DNA from: Stomoxys calcitrans
Lineage: Eukaryota > Arthropoda > Insecta > Diptera > Muscidae
Reading direction: 5' to 3'
Assembly: GCF_963082655.1 (NCBI RefSeq)
Contig: NC_081552.1
Location: forward strand, 181,458,571 to 181,522,570
Length of the DNA: 64,000 nt
Shown: positions 12,001 to 23,689 of the stretch, piece by piece
Layout of the letters: every line of letters starts with the position of its first letter
How positions within the stretch are numbered: position 1 is the stretch's first letter
Translations under genes and position numbers: made by a program
The notes under the pieces: model-generated
Seen by the model: the letters and a program-made list of their open reading frames with translations, nothing else
Told to the model about the DNA's origin: nothing
Databases searched by the model: none

Positions 12001-15000
12001 ATCGAAAGAGAGTCAGTGAAAATGCGTCTGGCAGTAAATGGAGATAGGACGAAATGGATGGTTTCAACTCCCAAAAAGCCTTGCACAACCGAGCAGATAA
12101 AGATCATGGAGAAAGTTGGGAACCACAACTTTGAGATAGTCAGTAACTTTATCTATCTCGGCACCGCCGTAACCGAAACGAATGACACCAGTTTTGAGAT
12201 AAAGCGAAGAATAATACTGGCAAGCAGATGCGACTAAGTAAGCAGTTTAGAAACAAGGCCACCTCTCGACAGACGAAGACTACACTTTACAAGACACTGA
12301 TACTACTCGTGCTGTTATATGGTTCTGAAGCATGGGTACTTGTGAAAGCAGATAAGGCAGTGCTTGGAGTATTTGAGAGAAAGATTCTTCGTAAAATATA
12401 TGGACCAGTTTGCGTTAACGGAGAATATAGGCGACGTATGAACCACGAGCTGTATGAGCTGTATGACGACGATAGCATAGTTACACGCATGAAAATACAA
12501 CGGCTGCGTTGGCGAGGTCATGTTGTCAGAATGGATGAAGAAGCTCTAGCAAAGAAGTCTTTTGAAGGCAAACACGGTGGTACACGCAAACCGGGAAGAC
12601 CAAAAGCCCGATGAAAAGATCAAGTTGTGGGAGACAACTCGAAACTTGGTGTCAGAGATTTTAGAATGATGGCAGAAGATCGAGGCGCTTGGAACACTAT
12701 TCTAAGTTCGGATAGTGGAAGAAATATTCTGTCATAGCCAATTAAAGTAAATTAAGTTTTTCAGAGTATACAACAAAGCTCAATTGGTCGTCTTGTTTAG
12801 AACCGACCGTATAGATTTCTATGTAATTCCTATTGCAAATGCAAATTTGCCCATGATCATTCAATTAAGGAACAGTGGAAAACTTCTCATATATTAATGA
12901 GTGATGTCCGATTCAAGTTAAAGCTCAATAATAATGGGTCTCCTGTTTATTGCCGAGTCCCAACGGCGTATCGCAGTGCGACACCTCTTTGTGGAAAAGT
13001 TTTTACATGGCTGCTATACCAGATGGTACAGTACCTCACAATCTTACCGGCATTGCAAGGGGATAACCACCGCTGAAAATTGTTTCGGATGTTTTCGCCA
13101 GGACTCATCTTAGGCTTTTAGCGTCATAGGCGGATATGCTATTAGCTACTATTATTCTATTATCAGGGATCGTAGTTCCCATCGATTCTATCAGGATAAG
13201 TGGCACCGTATCAAAAATTATCAAAACGAGGCTCAGGCAATGTGTAATCCACACCGCATGAACAAAGAGAAAGCTCCCTTCGCCTCACAACAGTATCCTC
13301 TGCAATTTGTCTTGCCACAATGTCCAGAGGCATTAGGTGTAGCATTAAATTCAATACATCAGATGGTGCCGTACTCATTGCGGCTGTGATGTACAAAGAA
13401 AAATTTTACTGACAAATTTTCGTTTTCCTCGTCATAAGTTTCAATCGTCATAAGAACGAAATGAGAAATCAGTTTGATGTTGTAGGAGTTGCCCACTCAA
13501 AAGGCCGACTTGCGCCGACAGCAATCGCGAACAGTTCACTCTGGCGATTTATAAACAATTCGTCTGGACGAATACATCGCAATGAGTTGCGCAAGATTTC
13601 GGGTCAAGCAACTCCTCAACGCAAAAGCACTCCAAACGACCTACATGCCCCTTGAAACAATATCGATCTCATATGGAAATGTTGCGTAGTGGACATCGAA
13701 TCTAGTATTAACTTTGGAATCGAGAGTCGGGGGCCGTTCCATCCCAAAAAACACTCCAAAACGGAATATGGCAGAACGTACCGTATGGGACTCAATGAAA
13801 GGACTTTGGAACTAGTCGGGGACAAGTGTGCACAACCAAAAAAAAAATCCATTAAAATTTTTAGAACCAAGTGCCTTGGCACCTCCAATTCCCAAAGTAA
13901 AACCCAAACGAACATGTAGGCCTATGGTTTTTGCTTTTGGAGGAACACATCAAATGTTAGTGACAGACAAAAACCAACTCGACAAAATTCGGAATATACT
14001 CAAAAGACTTGGGCAAGATAATTTGGATTGTCCAAGCATAGAAGACATTGACGAAAATGTCAACAGACTTACGACTGCATTGGAGGGGTCTCTTCGGAAT
14101 GGAATTCAGCCCAAGAAAAACCCTGGATGACCGGTGAGTAATATTAGGAAAGAGGTCCGCAGACTTTTTAACAGAGCACGTCGTAAAAAACCCGAAATTT
14201 ATTGAGATGTGTATTATACACGGCTCAAGGAATACAATACGATTACCAGAGCGGCAAAACGTTCCTCCTGGAAGCTTTTCTGAGAACAGGTCGATAGTGT
14301 TAATGGCGCCGTCAAGATAAAAAAGTTTCTCACAAAAACCCATGTCCAAACTGAAACTTTAGTAGACGACATGGGAGTGAGAGCAGAGACAACGGAGGAT
14401 ATGATGAGGCTTTTGAGAAGAACCCAGTTTCCACAGGATACGACGGGACGCATAGAGACACCGAAATCTTGGAATTATGATGTTGATCGAAGGTTTTTAA
14501 TTACGGAATTAATGCTAAAGGAATCCTTGAAGAGCTTCGAACCATTTAAGTTGCCCGGACCTGATGGAATATTTCCGGCGTTACTAAAGAAAGAGGCAGA
14601 CAATCTGGCGCCCCACCTGGCCAATATTTTCACAGCATGCCTGGGACTTGCATATACTCCGAAATCCTGGCAGGAGGCAAGGGTGGTATTTATACCCAAA
14701 CCCGGCAAGGCAAATTATGCGATACCAAGGGCCTACAGACCTATAAGCCTTACGTTCTATCTACTCCAAGCCATGGAACGTATTGTGGTCACCATGATGA
14801 AGAGTAGGACATCCAGTGAACTGCTCAAATACAAACAGCATGTCTATGTCGAGGGAAGATCGGTGGAGACTGCACGAGGTTGTGCATAAAATAAAGAAGA
14901 ATTCTTCGATGCCATGACGTACACATTGGCGGTTACCATTTACATCGAGGGGCGTTTAACAAAGTGCGGGCCGACACTTTGATCCAGTCCTTAGAAAAGC

Positions 15001-18000
15001 ATCGGGTGGACCCGGTCCTTAGAGAGCGGATAAAGCATATGCTAAGGAACAGGTGGAAAAATTGCGGGTCCCATGACATAAATATAAGGGAGAAAGTGGC
15101 ATAGGGCACGCCACATGGAAGCATTTTATCGCTACTTCTATGTGTGAACACCATAAATGACCTATGATGGATGCTGACTGAGGAGGAATTTGAAGCCGAA
15201 TGCTACGTAGACGATGTTATAACACTTTTTAAGGGGTAAGGATCCGAACGAGCTATGTAGACGGGCCGAAAGGGTTTTGCATATGGCATATGACTGGGCT
15301 ACACCCAGAGGTCTCAATGTAAACCCAAAGAAGGTAGAAATATGCCTGTTCATGAGGAAGACGAAGGTAGGCCAATATGACGCACCACGTTTCCTCAACG
15401 AAACGATTTCGATATCTGACAGGGTCAAATACTTAGGTGTGATCTTGGACAGGAAACTGAATTGGAAGTGTCACATTCAGGAAAGTACTGAGAAGGCTCA
15501 CAGATGTTGGGCACTATGTAGACGCGCTGTAGATACGAAATGGGGCCTGAATCCGAGAAATGTCCATTGGCTCTACAGGAGCGTGATTAGTCCAATACTT
15601 ACATACGCCTCAGTAGTTTGGTGGACTGCTATGGAGAAGAAGTGCAACATTAGGATATTACAACAGGTTCAGAAAACATGGTGTGGTGCGATGAGGATCA
15701 CGCCCACTGGAGTACTGGAAACTATACTTGATATTCCACCCATAGACATACAGATTAAGTGTGGCTATGAGACTTAAGGGGATGGGAGAATGAATAGAGG
15801 ATGGGAGTAGTTCATAACATCGCTGTATAATCGAGGCGACGATAGGAAACCTGGAAGGATGGGAAGAGGTTTCCGATCGGATACCTGAGATGAACCTTGA
15901 AGGGTAGGTAGTCCGAGGCACTACTGCCAGCGGCACAGTCTTGGATTGACGTAACTCTAATTATGTCATGTGGACGAACATGTTACACGGATTGATCAAA
16001 ACTGGTGGACAGAGGAGGCCAGGGGTCTACACCGAGAACCCAGAGACTGAGATCTGTTAAGACTGCCTTACCATAATACGATGGTGTCAGGTGGAGTGGT
16101 TTTCACGCGAGGACGTCGAGTGTGAACATCTTTATGGACAGTAAAATTTCCATAAGGGCAATAACAACTAGAACGGTAAGGTCACCAACAGTCATGCCTT
16201 CTCTGAGGACGGCAAAATCCGTATCGTTTGGTGCCGGGCCGTAAGGGAGTAAGGATGAATGAAAGGGCAGACGATTTGGCGGTGAAGACCAGAGGACTGC
16301 CGTCAATAAACTTGGTTAACCCGAAGCCTTTCGGGTCGACGCAGTCCGAGTTAAGAGTGATGCGATGAATGCGCATGCAACCCTGTGGAACAATGAAACG
16401 GCCGGTAGGACGGCGAAAATCCTATGGGGGGATCCAGATCGTAAAAAGATGAGGCTATTACTGTAAGGAAGTATGAGAGAGGTTAGTATAGCTATTGGTT
16501 TTATGACGGGACACATAGGACTACGAGCTAACTTATGTAAAATCGGTGCGGCAAGTGATAGGATGTGTAGGGCATGATGAGACTTTGGAGCATTTCCTTT
16601 GTCAATGCCCGGCTTTCGGGCCTAACAGACATGAATCAACTCAAGGGAGTGGCATGGAAAACAATTAACGATTTTGTAGATTAGGTTAGGTAAGAGTGGC
16701 AGTCCTTTACAGACTCCCTGGACAATTTTAAGTCCATTGTGATACCACAGTAGCGACATATCAAGGCTTCTGGCGGGAATCGAATCCACGACCCCTGCAC
16801 TGGTAATCCAAGTACGGAATTCGTAACACAGATTTTCTGTTTCGAGGTTACTTCTTAGTTTTTAGAGCTCACAAAAAAACGAATACTGGCTTAGGTGTAT
16901 GTCTATATTGGCATGCTATAGATTAATATCTGCACCCTCTTTTCGACCTAGCCTAACCTAACCTAGTGACCGCAGGCGATGAAGCTGCGAACTAGATGAC
17001 ATAGAGCTAGTTTATGGGTCTCTCGTCAGCCAAAACCAATGAAAACAACATGTAACTTTGTTTTTCCTCTGAAGCTACTAGAATAGATCATAAAAAATAG
17101 AAATAAAGTAGAAAAAAACACAGGACAGGAATCAGTGTTTGGATAGGGAACTCACTTTATTTCTATGTATAACTTTTTACCAAAGTAGGTACGTTCGATT
17201 AAGGTGTGTTCAAGAATTCGTGATCTTGAAATTCTTGATACTTTGAGAACCATCTTCAACTTGCACAAAGAAATATTTCTAATCAAAACGCTATTTTAGC
17301 AAATCACATGGAATTGTTTGACTAAAAACGTTAATATATATGTTTGTTTTTTTTTTTGTTTCAGATTATTTTTAGCTTTGATTTAATGTTACAAGTATTG
17401 ACATTATTAAAAATACAATATTTTTTAGACTCTAATGAGGATGAAGAAGACAATTTAGTTTTAACTACAGGTATGTGTTTTACTCTGCATTATGAAAATC
17501 TCAAATTGCTACAAGTTTCATTTTTTAGGAGTTCTGCTGATGACCTACATAAACGCTATTATTTCTGTCATAGGAATTTTGGTATCCATAGTCTTGATAG
17601 TTGGTTTATATGAGGTAATATTAAATAAAATGTTAACGCTTATACCGACGAAAATAAGACTAATACCTGGTTGTTTGATAAGGATCGGGCAAGGATTTCA
17701 TTTGGCAAGTTTTACCAAAAGCATTTATATCGATTCAATTATACTTTCAGAATAATTATAAATTTTTAATACCCTGGATATACACTATGTTGACGAGTCT
17801 AGCCTTTGGCGTTGTTACTGTAGTTTTTAACACGCAGATAATGGATAAAAATAAGGTACCGGCCTATGTATCATTTTATGTCGCATCAGTAATGTTGAAT
17901 GTAAGTAGAAGAATTGCCATACATATGAAACAAAATTATTCAGAATATCAGATCCCCTCCACCATGGTCCTTCGTTTAAATAGTTCTGTTGACAATTTCT

Positions 18001-21000
18001 TCCTATCCACAGTAATAAAAGGGGCATAATTATACCCTACACCACCACTGTGGCACCCAAATGGAAGAGAGGCTCATTGATAAGTATACCGATCAACTCA
18101 GAATCACTTTCTGATTCGATTGAGCTTTGTCCGCCTGTCCATGTTAATAGGTCGAAATTTTCATCCGATCGTCTTTAAATTTGGCACATACTCTGATGAA
18201 ATTGGAAAAAATCGGTTCAGATTTGGGTATAGCTCTCATATATATGTTCGATCGATTTGGACTAATATTGCAATAATGTGGTCATTTGTCAACCGATTCT
18301 ATCGAAAGATTATCTCTTGACTTTCAACATTACTGGTGAATTTCATAGAAATCGGTTCAGATTAAGATATAGCTGTCATATATATATATTGCCCGAATTT
18401 CACTTCTAGAGCCAGTTCAAGCGCATTTATTCACCCATCTTGCACACGAGGAAAGCGTTGCTCAAAATGACGACTACTACATTATTTTGTCGAAATCGGT
18501 TCAGATTTAAATATAGCTTCCGTATACATGTTCGTCAGATTTTGGGTTAATTGCATTAATGTTGTCATTTGTCAACCGTAGTTATTACAGCTTGAACATA
18601 TTTGCTCGAAATTTGATACGGATTTTTTAATAACCCATCTGAAAACATTCGCCGAGGTCCATTAAAATTGGTTCAGTATTAAAAATAGCTCCCACTTTGT
18701 ACTCATAGGGTAGGTTTAGGGTATTATACAACCGGTTCAACTCGACTTTTGCCTTTCATTACTGGTTTTACATTATAAAAAAAAGTTCACATGAGAGAAT
18801 GGAAGTTTATTCATTAAACCCTACACCAATACTATGGTACAGGGTATTACAACTTAGTGAATTTGTTTGTAACACCCAGAAGAAAGATAGCTAGACCCAT
18901 TGATAGGTATACCGATCGACTCTGAATCATTTCCTGATTCGATTTAGCTATTTCTGTCTATCTGTCCGTCCGTCTGTATGTTTGTCCGCCTGTCTGTCCA
19001 TATAAATTTGCGCACAAAGTACAGTTATCAATTTTCATCCGATTATCTTCAAATTCGCAAAAGGCCTAAAGACAAAGCCTATCGAAATTGAAAAAATCGG
19101 TTCAGATTTGGATTTAGCTGCCATATATATGTTCGTCGGATTTGGATTAATATTGCAATAGTATCGTCATTTGTCAACCGATTCTAGCGAAACTTGATAC
19201 AAGAGAGTCTCTTATGAGTTTCGACATAGAAATCGGCTCAGATACAGTTATAGCTCCCATAAATGTCTATCGCTTGACTTTTACTTGTAGAGCTTTTGCA
19301 ATCACATATATCAACCGATTTTTTCAAACCTTTGCACCACGCTTTCCTCTATGACTATTACAAAACGTGCAGATTTTGGGCGAAATCAGTTCAGACTTGG
19401 ATATAGCTCTCATGTAAAGGTAGATTTTTTAGCTATTATCTTTTTGGCAACACTGGTTTATACAGCTCACGTATGTTTCTTGTTTTGTTTTACTGTCAAA
19501 CAACTTCAGTTGGACTATAATTTAACCATGAATCGTCTAAATCTAATAAACGAACATTGCTTGCAAATTATTGAACTTTATCGCGCGAAAAATTGTGTTT
19601 AGCGACGAAGCTCTCATAAAAGCATAATTGTCTATTTTGGAGTGAAGATCAACCAGAAGCATTGCAAGAGCTACCAAAGCATCCAGAAAAAGACACAGTG
19701 TGCTGCGGTTTATGGACTGGTGGCATCATTGGAACGTAATTCTTCGTATATGATGCGAATCGTAACGTAACTGTGAATGGTGAGCGCTATCGTAAGATAA
19801 TATCCAACTTTTTTTCCCAAAATGCATGAGCTTGAGTTGGATGACATGTGGTTTAAACAAGACGGTGCCCCATCCATGAGTAACAATAGACTTGTTGAGA
19901 GGCGAGTTCGATGAACATTTTATTTCACGTTCGGGACCGATTGACGCTGTCTAGATCGTGCGATTTAACGCCTTTAGACTATTTTTTGTGGGGTTAAGTT
20001 AAAGCTCATGTCTATGCAGACAAACCCGCTTCAATTGACGCATTGGACGACAACATTAAAGCATTTATTCGTGAGATACCGGCCGAAATGTTGGAAAGAG
20101 AATGCCAAAATTGAACTTAGCGGATGGACCATTTGAGGCGCGGTCACGTTCAACATTTGCATGAAATAATCTTCAGACATTAAATTATATGGGCTGTACT
20201 ATCGATTCAAATAAAGATTTCATGAATTTCTCCGAGTTTTATGCGTTTTTTTTTTTTTTTTTGAAAAGCTTTCCTATAGCTCTTAAAAAATCACGGTTTA
20301 GCAGCCCTTTGAAGTAAAGGGTGATTTTTTTGAGGTTAGGATTTTCATGCATTAGTATTTGACAGATCACGTGGGATTTCAGACATGGTGTCAAAGAGAA
20401 AGATGCTCAGTATGCTTTGACATTTCATCATGAATAGACTTACTAACGAGCAACGCTTGCAAATCATTGAATTTTATTACCAAAATCAGTGTTCGGTTCG
20501 AAATGTGTTCATTCACCGTAACGTTGCGTCCAACAGCATCTTTGAAAAAATACGGTCCAATGATTCCACCAGCGTACAAACCACACCAAACAGTGCATTT
20601 TTCGGGATGCATGGGCAGTTCTTGAACGGTTTCTGGTTGCTCTTCACTCCAAATGCGGCAATTTTGCTTATTTACGTAGCCATTCAACCAGAAATGAGCC
20701 TCATCGCTGAACAAAATTTGTCGATAAAAAAGCGGATTTTCTGTCAACTTTTCTAGGGCCCATTCACTGAAAATGATTTGCAAGTGTTGCTCGTTAGTAA
20801 GTCTATTCATGATGAAATGTCAAAGCATACTGAGCATCTTTCTCTTTGACACCATGTCTGAAATCCCACGTGATCTGTCAAATACTAATGCATGAAAATT
20901 CTAACCTCAAAAAAATCACCCTTTAGATATAGTACCCGACATATCATGTTCAATTTTCACTTTAACACATCTACGAAATGTCTTCTACACAAAAAAATAC

Positions 21001-23639
21001 TTTTCTTAATCAAAAAATGCAAACGATACACATTTTTCTATTTCTTACTTCCAAACTGTAGAACTTTAAACTGAATTATCAGATCTGGACACTTAAAGCA
21101 GCAAAGTTGATGTAGATTTTGTTATGAATCAAAATCATGCACAAAAATGAAAATCGAGCAATAAATGTCTTTGAAAATTGCAAAATACATAGCTGCTCTC
21201 AGACAAAATTGAAAAAAAATTAAAACCCGTTTACCCCGAAACAACACGAGATATTGTAGACCTCAAGCGGGCTTTCTTTGTAGGATTTTTGAGCACTATC
21301 TACCAAAACATTTTTTTGGAAATCGGAACACAAACGCAGTTTGACAGCCCTAACATTTGAAATACCGTGATGACCAAATTTAGGGGCCTGCCAAAAGTCA
21401 CCCGGACAATCTTGTGCGTTGAAATTTTGCACACGATCTAGCTTATTTTTCAGCACTAATATCTCTACCCGTTCTGACAAGGCATATTTTTTAAACTGTT
21501 TTTCCGATTCTTTCCCATCGTGCGTCAAAAGAAAAATATTTATTCCAAGGCATTTTTTCTATTTTTGTATGCCCTTCACCATATGAGGTATACCAACACC
21601 GTCTTTTTATACCTATCACCATAGGATGGGGGTATACTAATCTAGTCATTCTGTTTGTAACACCTCAAAATATTGATAAAGTATACATATTTTTGATCGT
21701 CTCGACATTCTGGGTAAATCTTCCAGTCCGTCTGTCAAAATCACCATGGCGGTCGAAAGCGTAAAGCAAGCCGCTTAAAATTTTGCACAGATACTTACTT
21801 TTGATGTAGGTCATTGGGGATTGCAAATGGGCCATATCGGTTCAGTTTTGGATATAGCTCCCATATAAACCGATCTCCCGATTTGACTTCTTGAGCCTCT
21901 GGAAGCCACAATTTTTGTCCAATTATTCCAATGTTTTGCATGAATTGTTATGTTATGAGTTCCAACGGCTGTGCTAAGTACGGTTCAAATCGGTCTATAA
22001 CCTGGTATATCTCCTATGTAAACCGACCGCCCGATATAACTCTTTGACCCCTGGAAGTCAAAATTTTTTCCGATTTGGCTAAAATTTTGCACATAGTATT
22101 TTGTTATCACTTCCTATAGCTGTGCTAAGTACGGTTCAAAGCGGTCCATAACCTGATATACCCCATATATAAGCCAATTTGACTTCTTGAGACTTTACAA
22201 GCCTCAATTTTTATCCGATTTGCCAGAAATTTTGCAAATGGTTTTGCGTTATGACTTCCAACAACTGTACGGTCCGAATCGGTCTATAACCTGATATAGC
22301 TTCGATCTCCCGATTTGACTTCTCGAGCCCCTGGAAGCCGCAATTTTCGTCCGATTTCACATAGTGTTCTGCTATTACTTTCAAAAACTGTGCCGAGGAC
22401 GGTCCAAATCGGTCAAGAACCTGATATAGCTCCCATTTAAATCGATTTGACTTCCTGAGCCCCCTTAAGTCTCAAGTTTTTTTCGACTTGACTGAAATTT
22501 TGCTCACAGTGCTGTGTTACGACTTCCAACATCTGTGTCAAGTAAGGTCAAAATCAGTCTGGAACCTGATATAGCTGCCATATAAGTCGATCTCCCGATG
22601 TGACTTCCTCAGCCCCTGGAAGTCTCAATTTTTATACGATTTGGCTGACATTTTGCGCATAGTGTTGTGATACGACTTTCAACAACTGTGCCAAGTACGG
22701 TCTAAATCAGTCTATACACCTGATATAGCCTCCATATAAACCGGTTACTCGATTACCCTTGTTCGGTTCCTGAAACCTTAATATTCTGGTTTTAACTGAG
22801 GTTTGGTATGCAAAACAAAATTATGCCCTTCAACTACATTTATTTTGTAAACATTTTTAGCAGAATCCATGGTGGTAGGTTACCAAGATTCGGCCCGGCA
22901 GAACTTAGCATGCTTTTACTTGTTTGTTGGTAAGTCATCGAGATAATGATCTGAGACCCCACACAGCATTTATTTTCTTGATCGTCTTTACATTCTAACT
23001 CTGTTGAGCCATGTCCGTCCGTCTAACTGTCGAAAGCACGCCAACTTTCGAAGCAGTAAAGGTTGCAATTTTGCACAAATACCTGCAATTAGTGCAGGTC
23101 AGTAGGGATTGTAAATGGGTCCATGTTTTGATATAGCTGCCATATATACCGATCTCCTGAATTGACTTCTTGATCATCTATTATCGATTTATATTCTGAT
23201 TTGGTTGAAATTTTGCCCAATGACTTCTCCTATGACCTTCAATCTATGTTTCTGATATGGTATGAATCGGTTCATAACCTGATACACCTCCTTTATAAAC
23301 CGACCTCCGGATTTGATTTCTTGACCCCCTTTAGGGCTTCCCTGAAAATTTGCACAAAAGCTTTAACATTATACAAACCAAGTATGGCCGGAATCAGTCC
23401 ATCACCTGATATAGGTCCAATGGCATAGCAATTCTTATTCATTATCCTTTACTTGCATATACAGAGATACCGGGTAAAGAATGTGGCAAATGCGATCCAT
23501 GGTGTAGGGTATATAAAATTCGGCCCGGCCGTAAGTTCGGCCGCTTTTACTTATTTATGCTCAATTCTCACTCTTATTTCAGATGTACGTCCTATTCTGC
23601 GTGATATCCCAATATCTGTTATACAAAGGAGAGGCCTAG
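9024..23639 (+). CDS. Gene 1: small four-pass membrane protein (5 coding exons, complete)
   Basis: Joining 9024-9098, 17365-17470, 17529-17614, 17751-17900 and 23583-23639 gives one uninterrupted 474-nt frame: 157 residues plus TAG. Introns are phase 0, 1, 0, 0, and all use GT-AG. The product begins MPILKSCCCFSNVWKGSLAC and has four hydrophobic segments, at roughly residues 17-42, 66-90, 94-117 and 128-154. An acidic loop (DSNEDEED) lies between the first two. The Cys cluster followed by W-x-G-S and a short tail resembles insect tetraspan families such as DUF4728 or LAPTM4-like proteins. That resemblance is inference from memory, and function and substrate are unknown. The Cys cluster could be lipid-modified. 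A paralogue (gene 2) lies downstream on the same strand. Confidence 0.82.
9180..9640 (-). mobile_element. LINE fragment with RNase H-like coding remnant, minus strand
   Basis: On the minus strand around 9320-9425 the reading AYPTTAQILAIKEWMEW ... GIYIFSDS looks like an RNase H segment of an R1/LOA/I-type LINE. The GHWLFKGANN-type stretch at 9600-9640 (minus) also occurs in the fragment at 27100-27395. AGGTTAGGTTAAAGTGGCAG at about 9161-9180 is a common fly LINE-end motif. It is heavily truncated and lies in intron 1 of gene 1. Confidence 0.5.
9860..10600 (+). pseudogene. AP-endonuclease domain of the RTE-like LINE, broken
   Basis: The endonuclease motifs NVRTLYR, LQEVRWTG, THAPTEDK, GDFNAKIG, NQIDHV and SDHYLV appear in order, but in more than one frame: there is a frame change before 9980 and an in-frame TAA after KATWL at 10427. 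The domain would nick target DNA to prime reverse transcription; this copy cannot make it intact. Confidence 0.75.
11143..12614 (+). pseudogene. Reverse transcriptase domain of the RTE-like LINE, active site altered
   Basis: The longest open frame of the window (364 codons, 11143-12237) is followed by a frameshifted C-terminal part (12228-12614). RT motifs: KAAGADGLPAELFK, YRGISLLPIAYKILS, QCGFRPGKSTLDQIF, FVDYKAAFDT, RQGDSLSRDLFN, and AYADNIDII where the catalytic YADD should be. The second Asp is Asn, so this copy is probably catalytically dead even apart from the frameshift. Confidence 0.85.
12835..13135 (-). mobile_element. tRNA-derived SINE, diverged copy, minus
   Basis: Reverse complement of the SINE at 1274-1590: the tail GCAAATGCAAATTTGCCCATG at the left, AACCACCGCTGAAAATT inside, and a decayed tRNA-like head at the right where the B box is no longer clean. 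No convincing target duplication is visible. It lies in intron 1 of gene 1. Confidence 0.75.
13196..13400 (-). mobile_element. LINE remnant (RT C-terminal region), minus strand
   Basis: The minus-strand reading STAPSDVLNLMLHLMPLDIV followed by ARQIAEDTVVRRRELS matches the thumb region that follows RT in RNase H-type LINEs (compare MRITPTGVLETILDIPPIDI in copy b at about 15690). It is a short, isolated fragment. Confidence 0.5.
13640..16860 (+). mobile_element. Non-LTR retrotransposon with RT and RNase H, copy b, degenerate
   Basis: A linker region (KIRNILKRLGQDNLD ... KEVRRLFNRARRK) is followed by RT: PFKLPGPDGIFPALLKKEAD (about 14545), FIPKPGKANYAIP and YRPISLTFYLLQAME (about 14690-14775), CYVDDVITLFKG (about 15200; YADD changed to YVDD), VKYLGVILDRKLNW (about 15425) and LYRSVISPILTYASVVWWTA (about 15575). 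RNase H traces with SVNIFMDSKISIRAI and a final ETLEHFLCQCPAFG zinc-knuckle-like motif (about 16585) follow. Many stops. It ends near 16860 with a TTTCTGTTTCGAGGTTACTT tail shared with copy a. Confidence 0.85.
16676..16810 (-). repeat. Possible second tRNA-like SINE or LINE-tail segment
   Basis: It begins TTAGGTTAGGTAAGAGTGGC and contains, on the minus strand, GGATTCGATTCCCGCC, which resembles a pol III B box. It lies just before the shared LINE tail in copy b but is absent from copy a, so it may be an insertion. No A box or target duplication is certain. Confidence 0.3.
16861..17364. other. Intron 1 of gene 1, 3' part
   Basis: I recognise no repeat or gene. The stretch ends in the T-rich acceptor of exon 2. 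Confidence 0.5.
17365..17470 (+). CDS. Gene 1 coding exon 2
   Basis: The acceptor is a long T tract ending TTTCAG at 17359-17364 and the donor is GTATGT at 17471. It is 106 nt, entering in phase 0 and leaving in phase 1. It completes membrane segment 1 (IIFSFDLMLQVLTLL) and encodes the acidic loop. The next intron is only 58 bp. Confidence 0.82.
17529..17614 (+). CDS. Gene 1 coding exon 3
   Basis: The acceptor is TTTTTTAG and the donor is GTAATA. It is 86 nt, completing a split Gly codon, and encodes membrane segment 2 (TYINAIISVIGILVSIVLIV). It is the same length as exon 3 of gene 2. The following intron is 136 bp. Confidence 0.85.
17751..17900 (+). CDS. Gene 1 coding exon 4
   Basis: The acceptor is ATACTTTCAG and the donor is GTAAGT at 17901. 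Its 50 codons encode membrane segment 3 (FLIPWIYTMLTSLAFGVVTV) and the first half of segment 4 (VPAYVSFYVASVMLN). An alternative GTACCG donor at 17857 would cut segment 4 and is less likely. Confidence 0.8.
18028..18770 (+). repeat. Repeat family B copy
   Basis: It opens TATACCCTACACCACCACTG, then GTATACCGATCAACTCAGAATC, a TCCGCCTGTCC block, and repeated AAATCGGTTCAGATTTGGGT / TATAGCTCTCATATATATG units. Families A and B share general architecture but not unit sequence. It is in intron 4 of gene 1. Confidence 0.6.
18818..19416 (+). repeat. Repeat family B copy, cut by a mariner insertion
   Basis: It has the same order of blocks as the preceding copy (AAACCCTACACCAATACTATG; CTGTCCGTCCGTCTGTATG; AAATCGGTTCAGATTTGGAT). 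It stops at the mariner-like element that starts at 19417. Confidence 0.6.
19417..20298 (+). mobile_element. Mariner-like transposon relic related to the foldback family
   Basis: The ends AAGGTAGATTTTTTAGC and a decayed TCACGGTT lie between TA dinucleotides (19415-19416, 20299-20300). The start MNRLNLINEHCLQIIELYRA is at about 19529. Later fragments read LELDDMWFKQDGA (second catalytic Asp), LTPLDYF-like (third Asp, about 19970) and HVYADKPASIDALDDNIKAF. The frame is destroyed by stops and deletions. The spacing of the last two Asp cannot be counted reliably because of indels. Confidence 0.75.
20317..20923 (-). mobile_element. Palindromic mariner-like foldback element, copy 3 (607 bp), larger core
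   Basis: TA duplications are at 20315-20316 and 20924-20925. The core is on the minus strand. Read from the right end it goes MNRLTNEQHLQII directly into FSEWALEKLTENPLFYRQIL and FSDEAHFWLNG, so it keeps more of the transposase and has one shorter arm. The other arm is the standard ~195 bp. This copy therefore has an arrangement intermediate between a normal transposon and the compact copies. Confidence 0.88.
20926..21604. other. Unassigned AT-rich block in intron 4 of gene 1
   Basis: I recognise no gene or family. A minus-strand frame of about 100 codons (21220-21528) has no recognised motif and is probably chance. Confidence 0.35.
21605..22924 (-). repeat. Repeat family A copy with several units, minus
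   Basis: The left end is ATACCTATCACCATAGGATG. Six or seven degenerate units of about 150 bp follow (GAGCCCCTGGAAGCCGCAAT; ATATAGCTCCCATATAAACC). The right end is CGGCCCGGCAGAACTTAGC and CTTTTACTTGTTT. Intron 4 of gene 1. Confidence 0.72.
22925..23557 (-). repeat. Repeat family A, partial copy, minus
   Basis: It lacks the left end but has the CCATGTCCGTCCGTCTAAC block and units, and ends CGGCCCGGCCGTAAGTTCGG just before the acceptor of gene 1 exon 5. The repeat thus reaches within about 25 bp of a coding exon. Confidence 0.65.
23583..23639 (+). CDS. Gene 1 coding exon 5 and stop
   Basis: The acceptor is CTCACTCTTATTTCAG (AG at 23581-23582). Eighteen codons (MYVLFCVISQYLLYKGEA) finish membrane segment 4 and stop at TAG 23637-23639. 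It lies 5.7 kb downstream of exon 4; frame, hydrophobicity and the adjacent polyadenylation signal all fit. Confidence 0.75.
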   Translation: MYVLFCVISQYLLYKGEA

Positions 23640-23679
23640 TGATATAATTTTGTGTGCAATTCAAAAAATATTTTTGTGC

Positions 23680-23689
23680 AATAAAATAA
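23680..23689 (+). terminator. Polyadenylation signal of gene 1
   Basis: Overlapping AATAAA hexamers (23680-23685 and 23684-23689) stand 41-50 bp after the stop codon, in the expected place for the mRNA 3' end. Confidence 0.7.

Larger units (their letters stand above)
9641..12760 (+). mobile_element. Non-LTR retrotransposon, EN plus RT without RNase H (RTE-like), nearly full length
   Basis: The G/C-rich 5' leader runs to about 9865. The endonuclease follows (ICTWNVRTLYREGAVYALAD; THAPTEDKDEQ; LGDFNAKIGQ; RNQIDHVVID; SDHYLV), then a linker rich in Lys/Arg/Glu, then RT (11143-12237) and a C-terminal region ending QRLRWRGHVVRMDEEA ... KHGGTRKPGRPKAR. A few stops and frameshifts break it (for example the stop at 10427-10429, and the frame change near 12235). 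It ends about 12760 without a clear poly-A. The clade call is from domain order and motifs only. Confidence 0.8.

Noticed and set aside
17344..17613. A single long plus-strand frame across exon 2 and exon 3 of gene 1
   Set aside because: It reads through the 58-bp intron out of register; the spliced frame gives the hydrophobic segments and matches gene 2.
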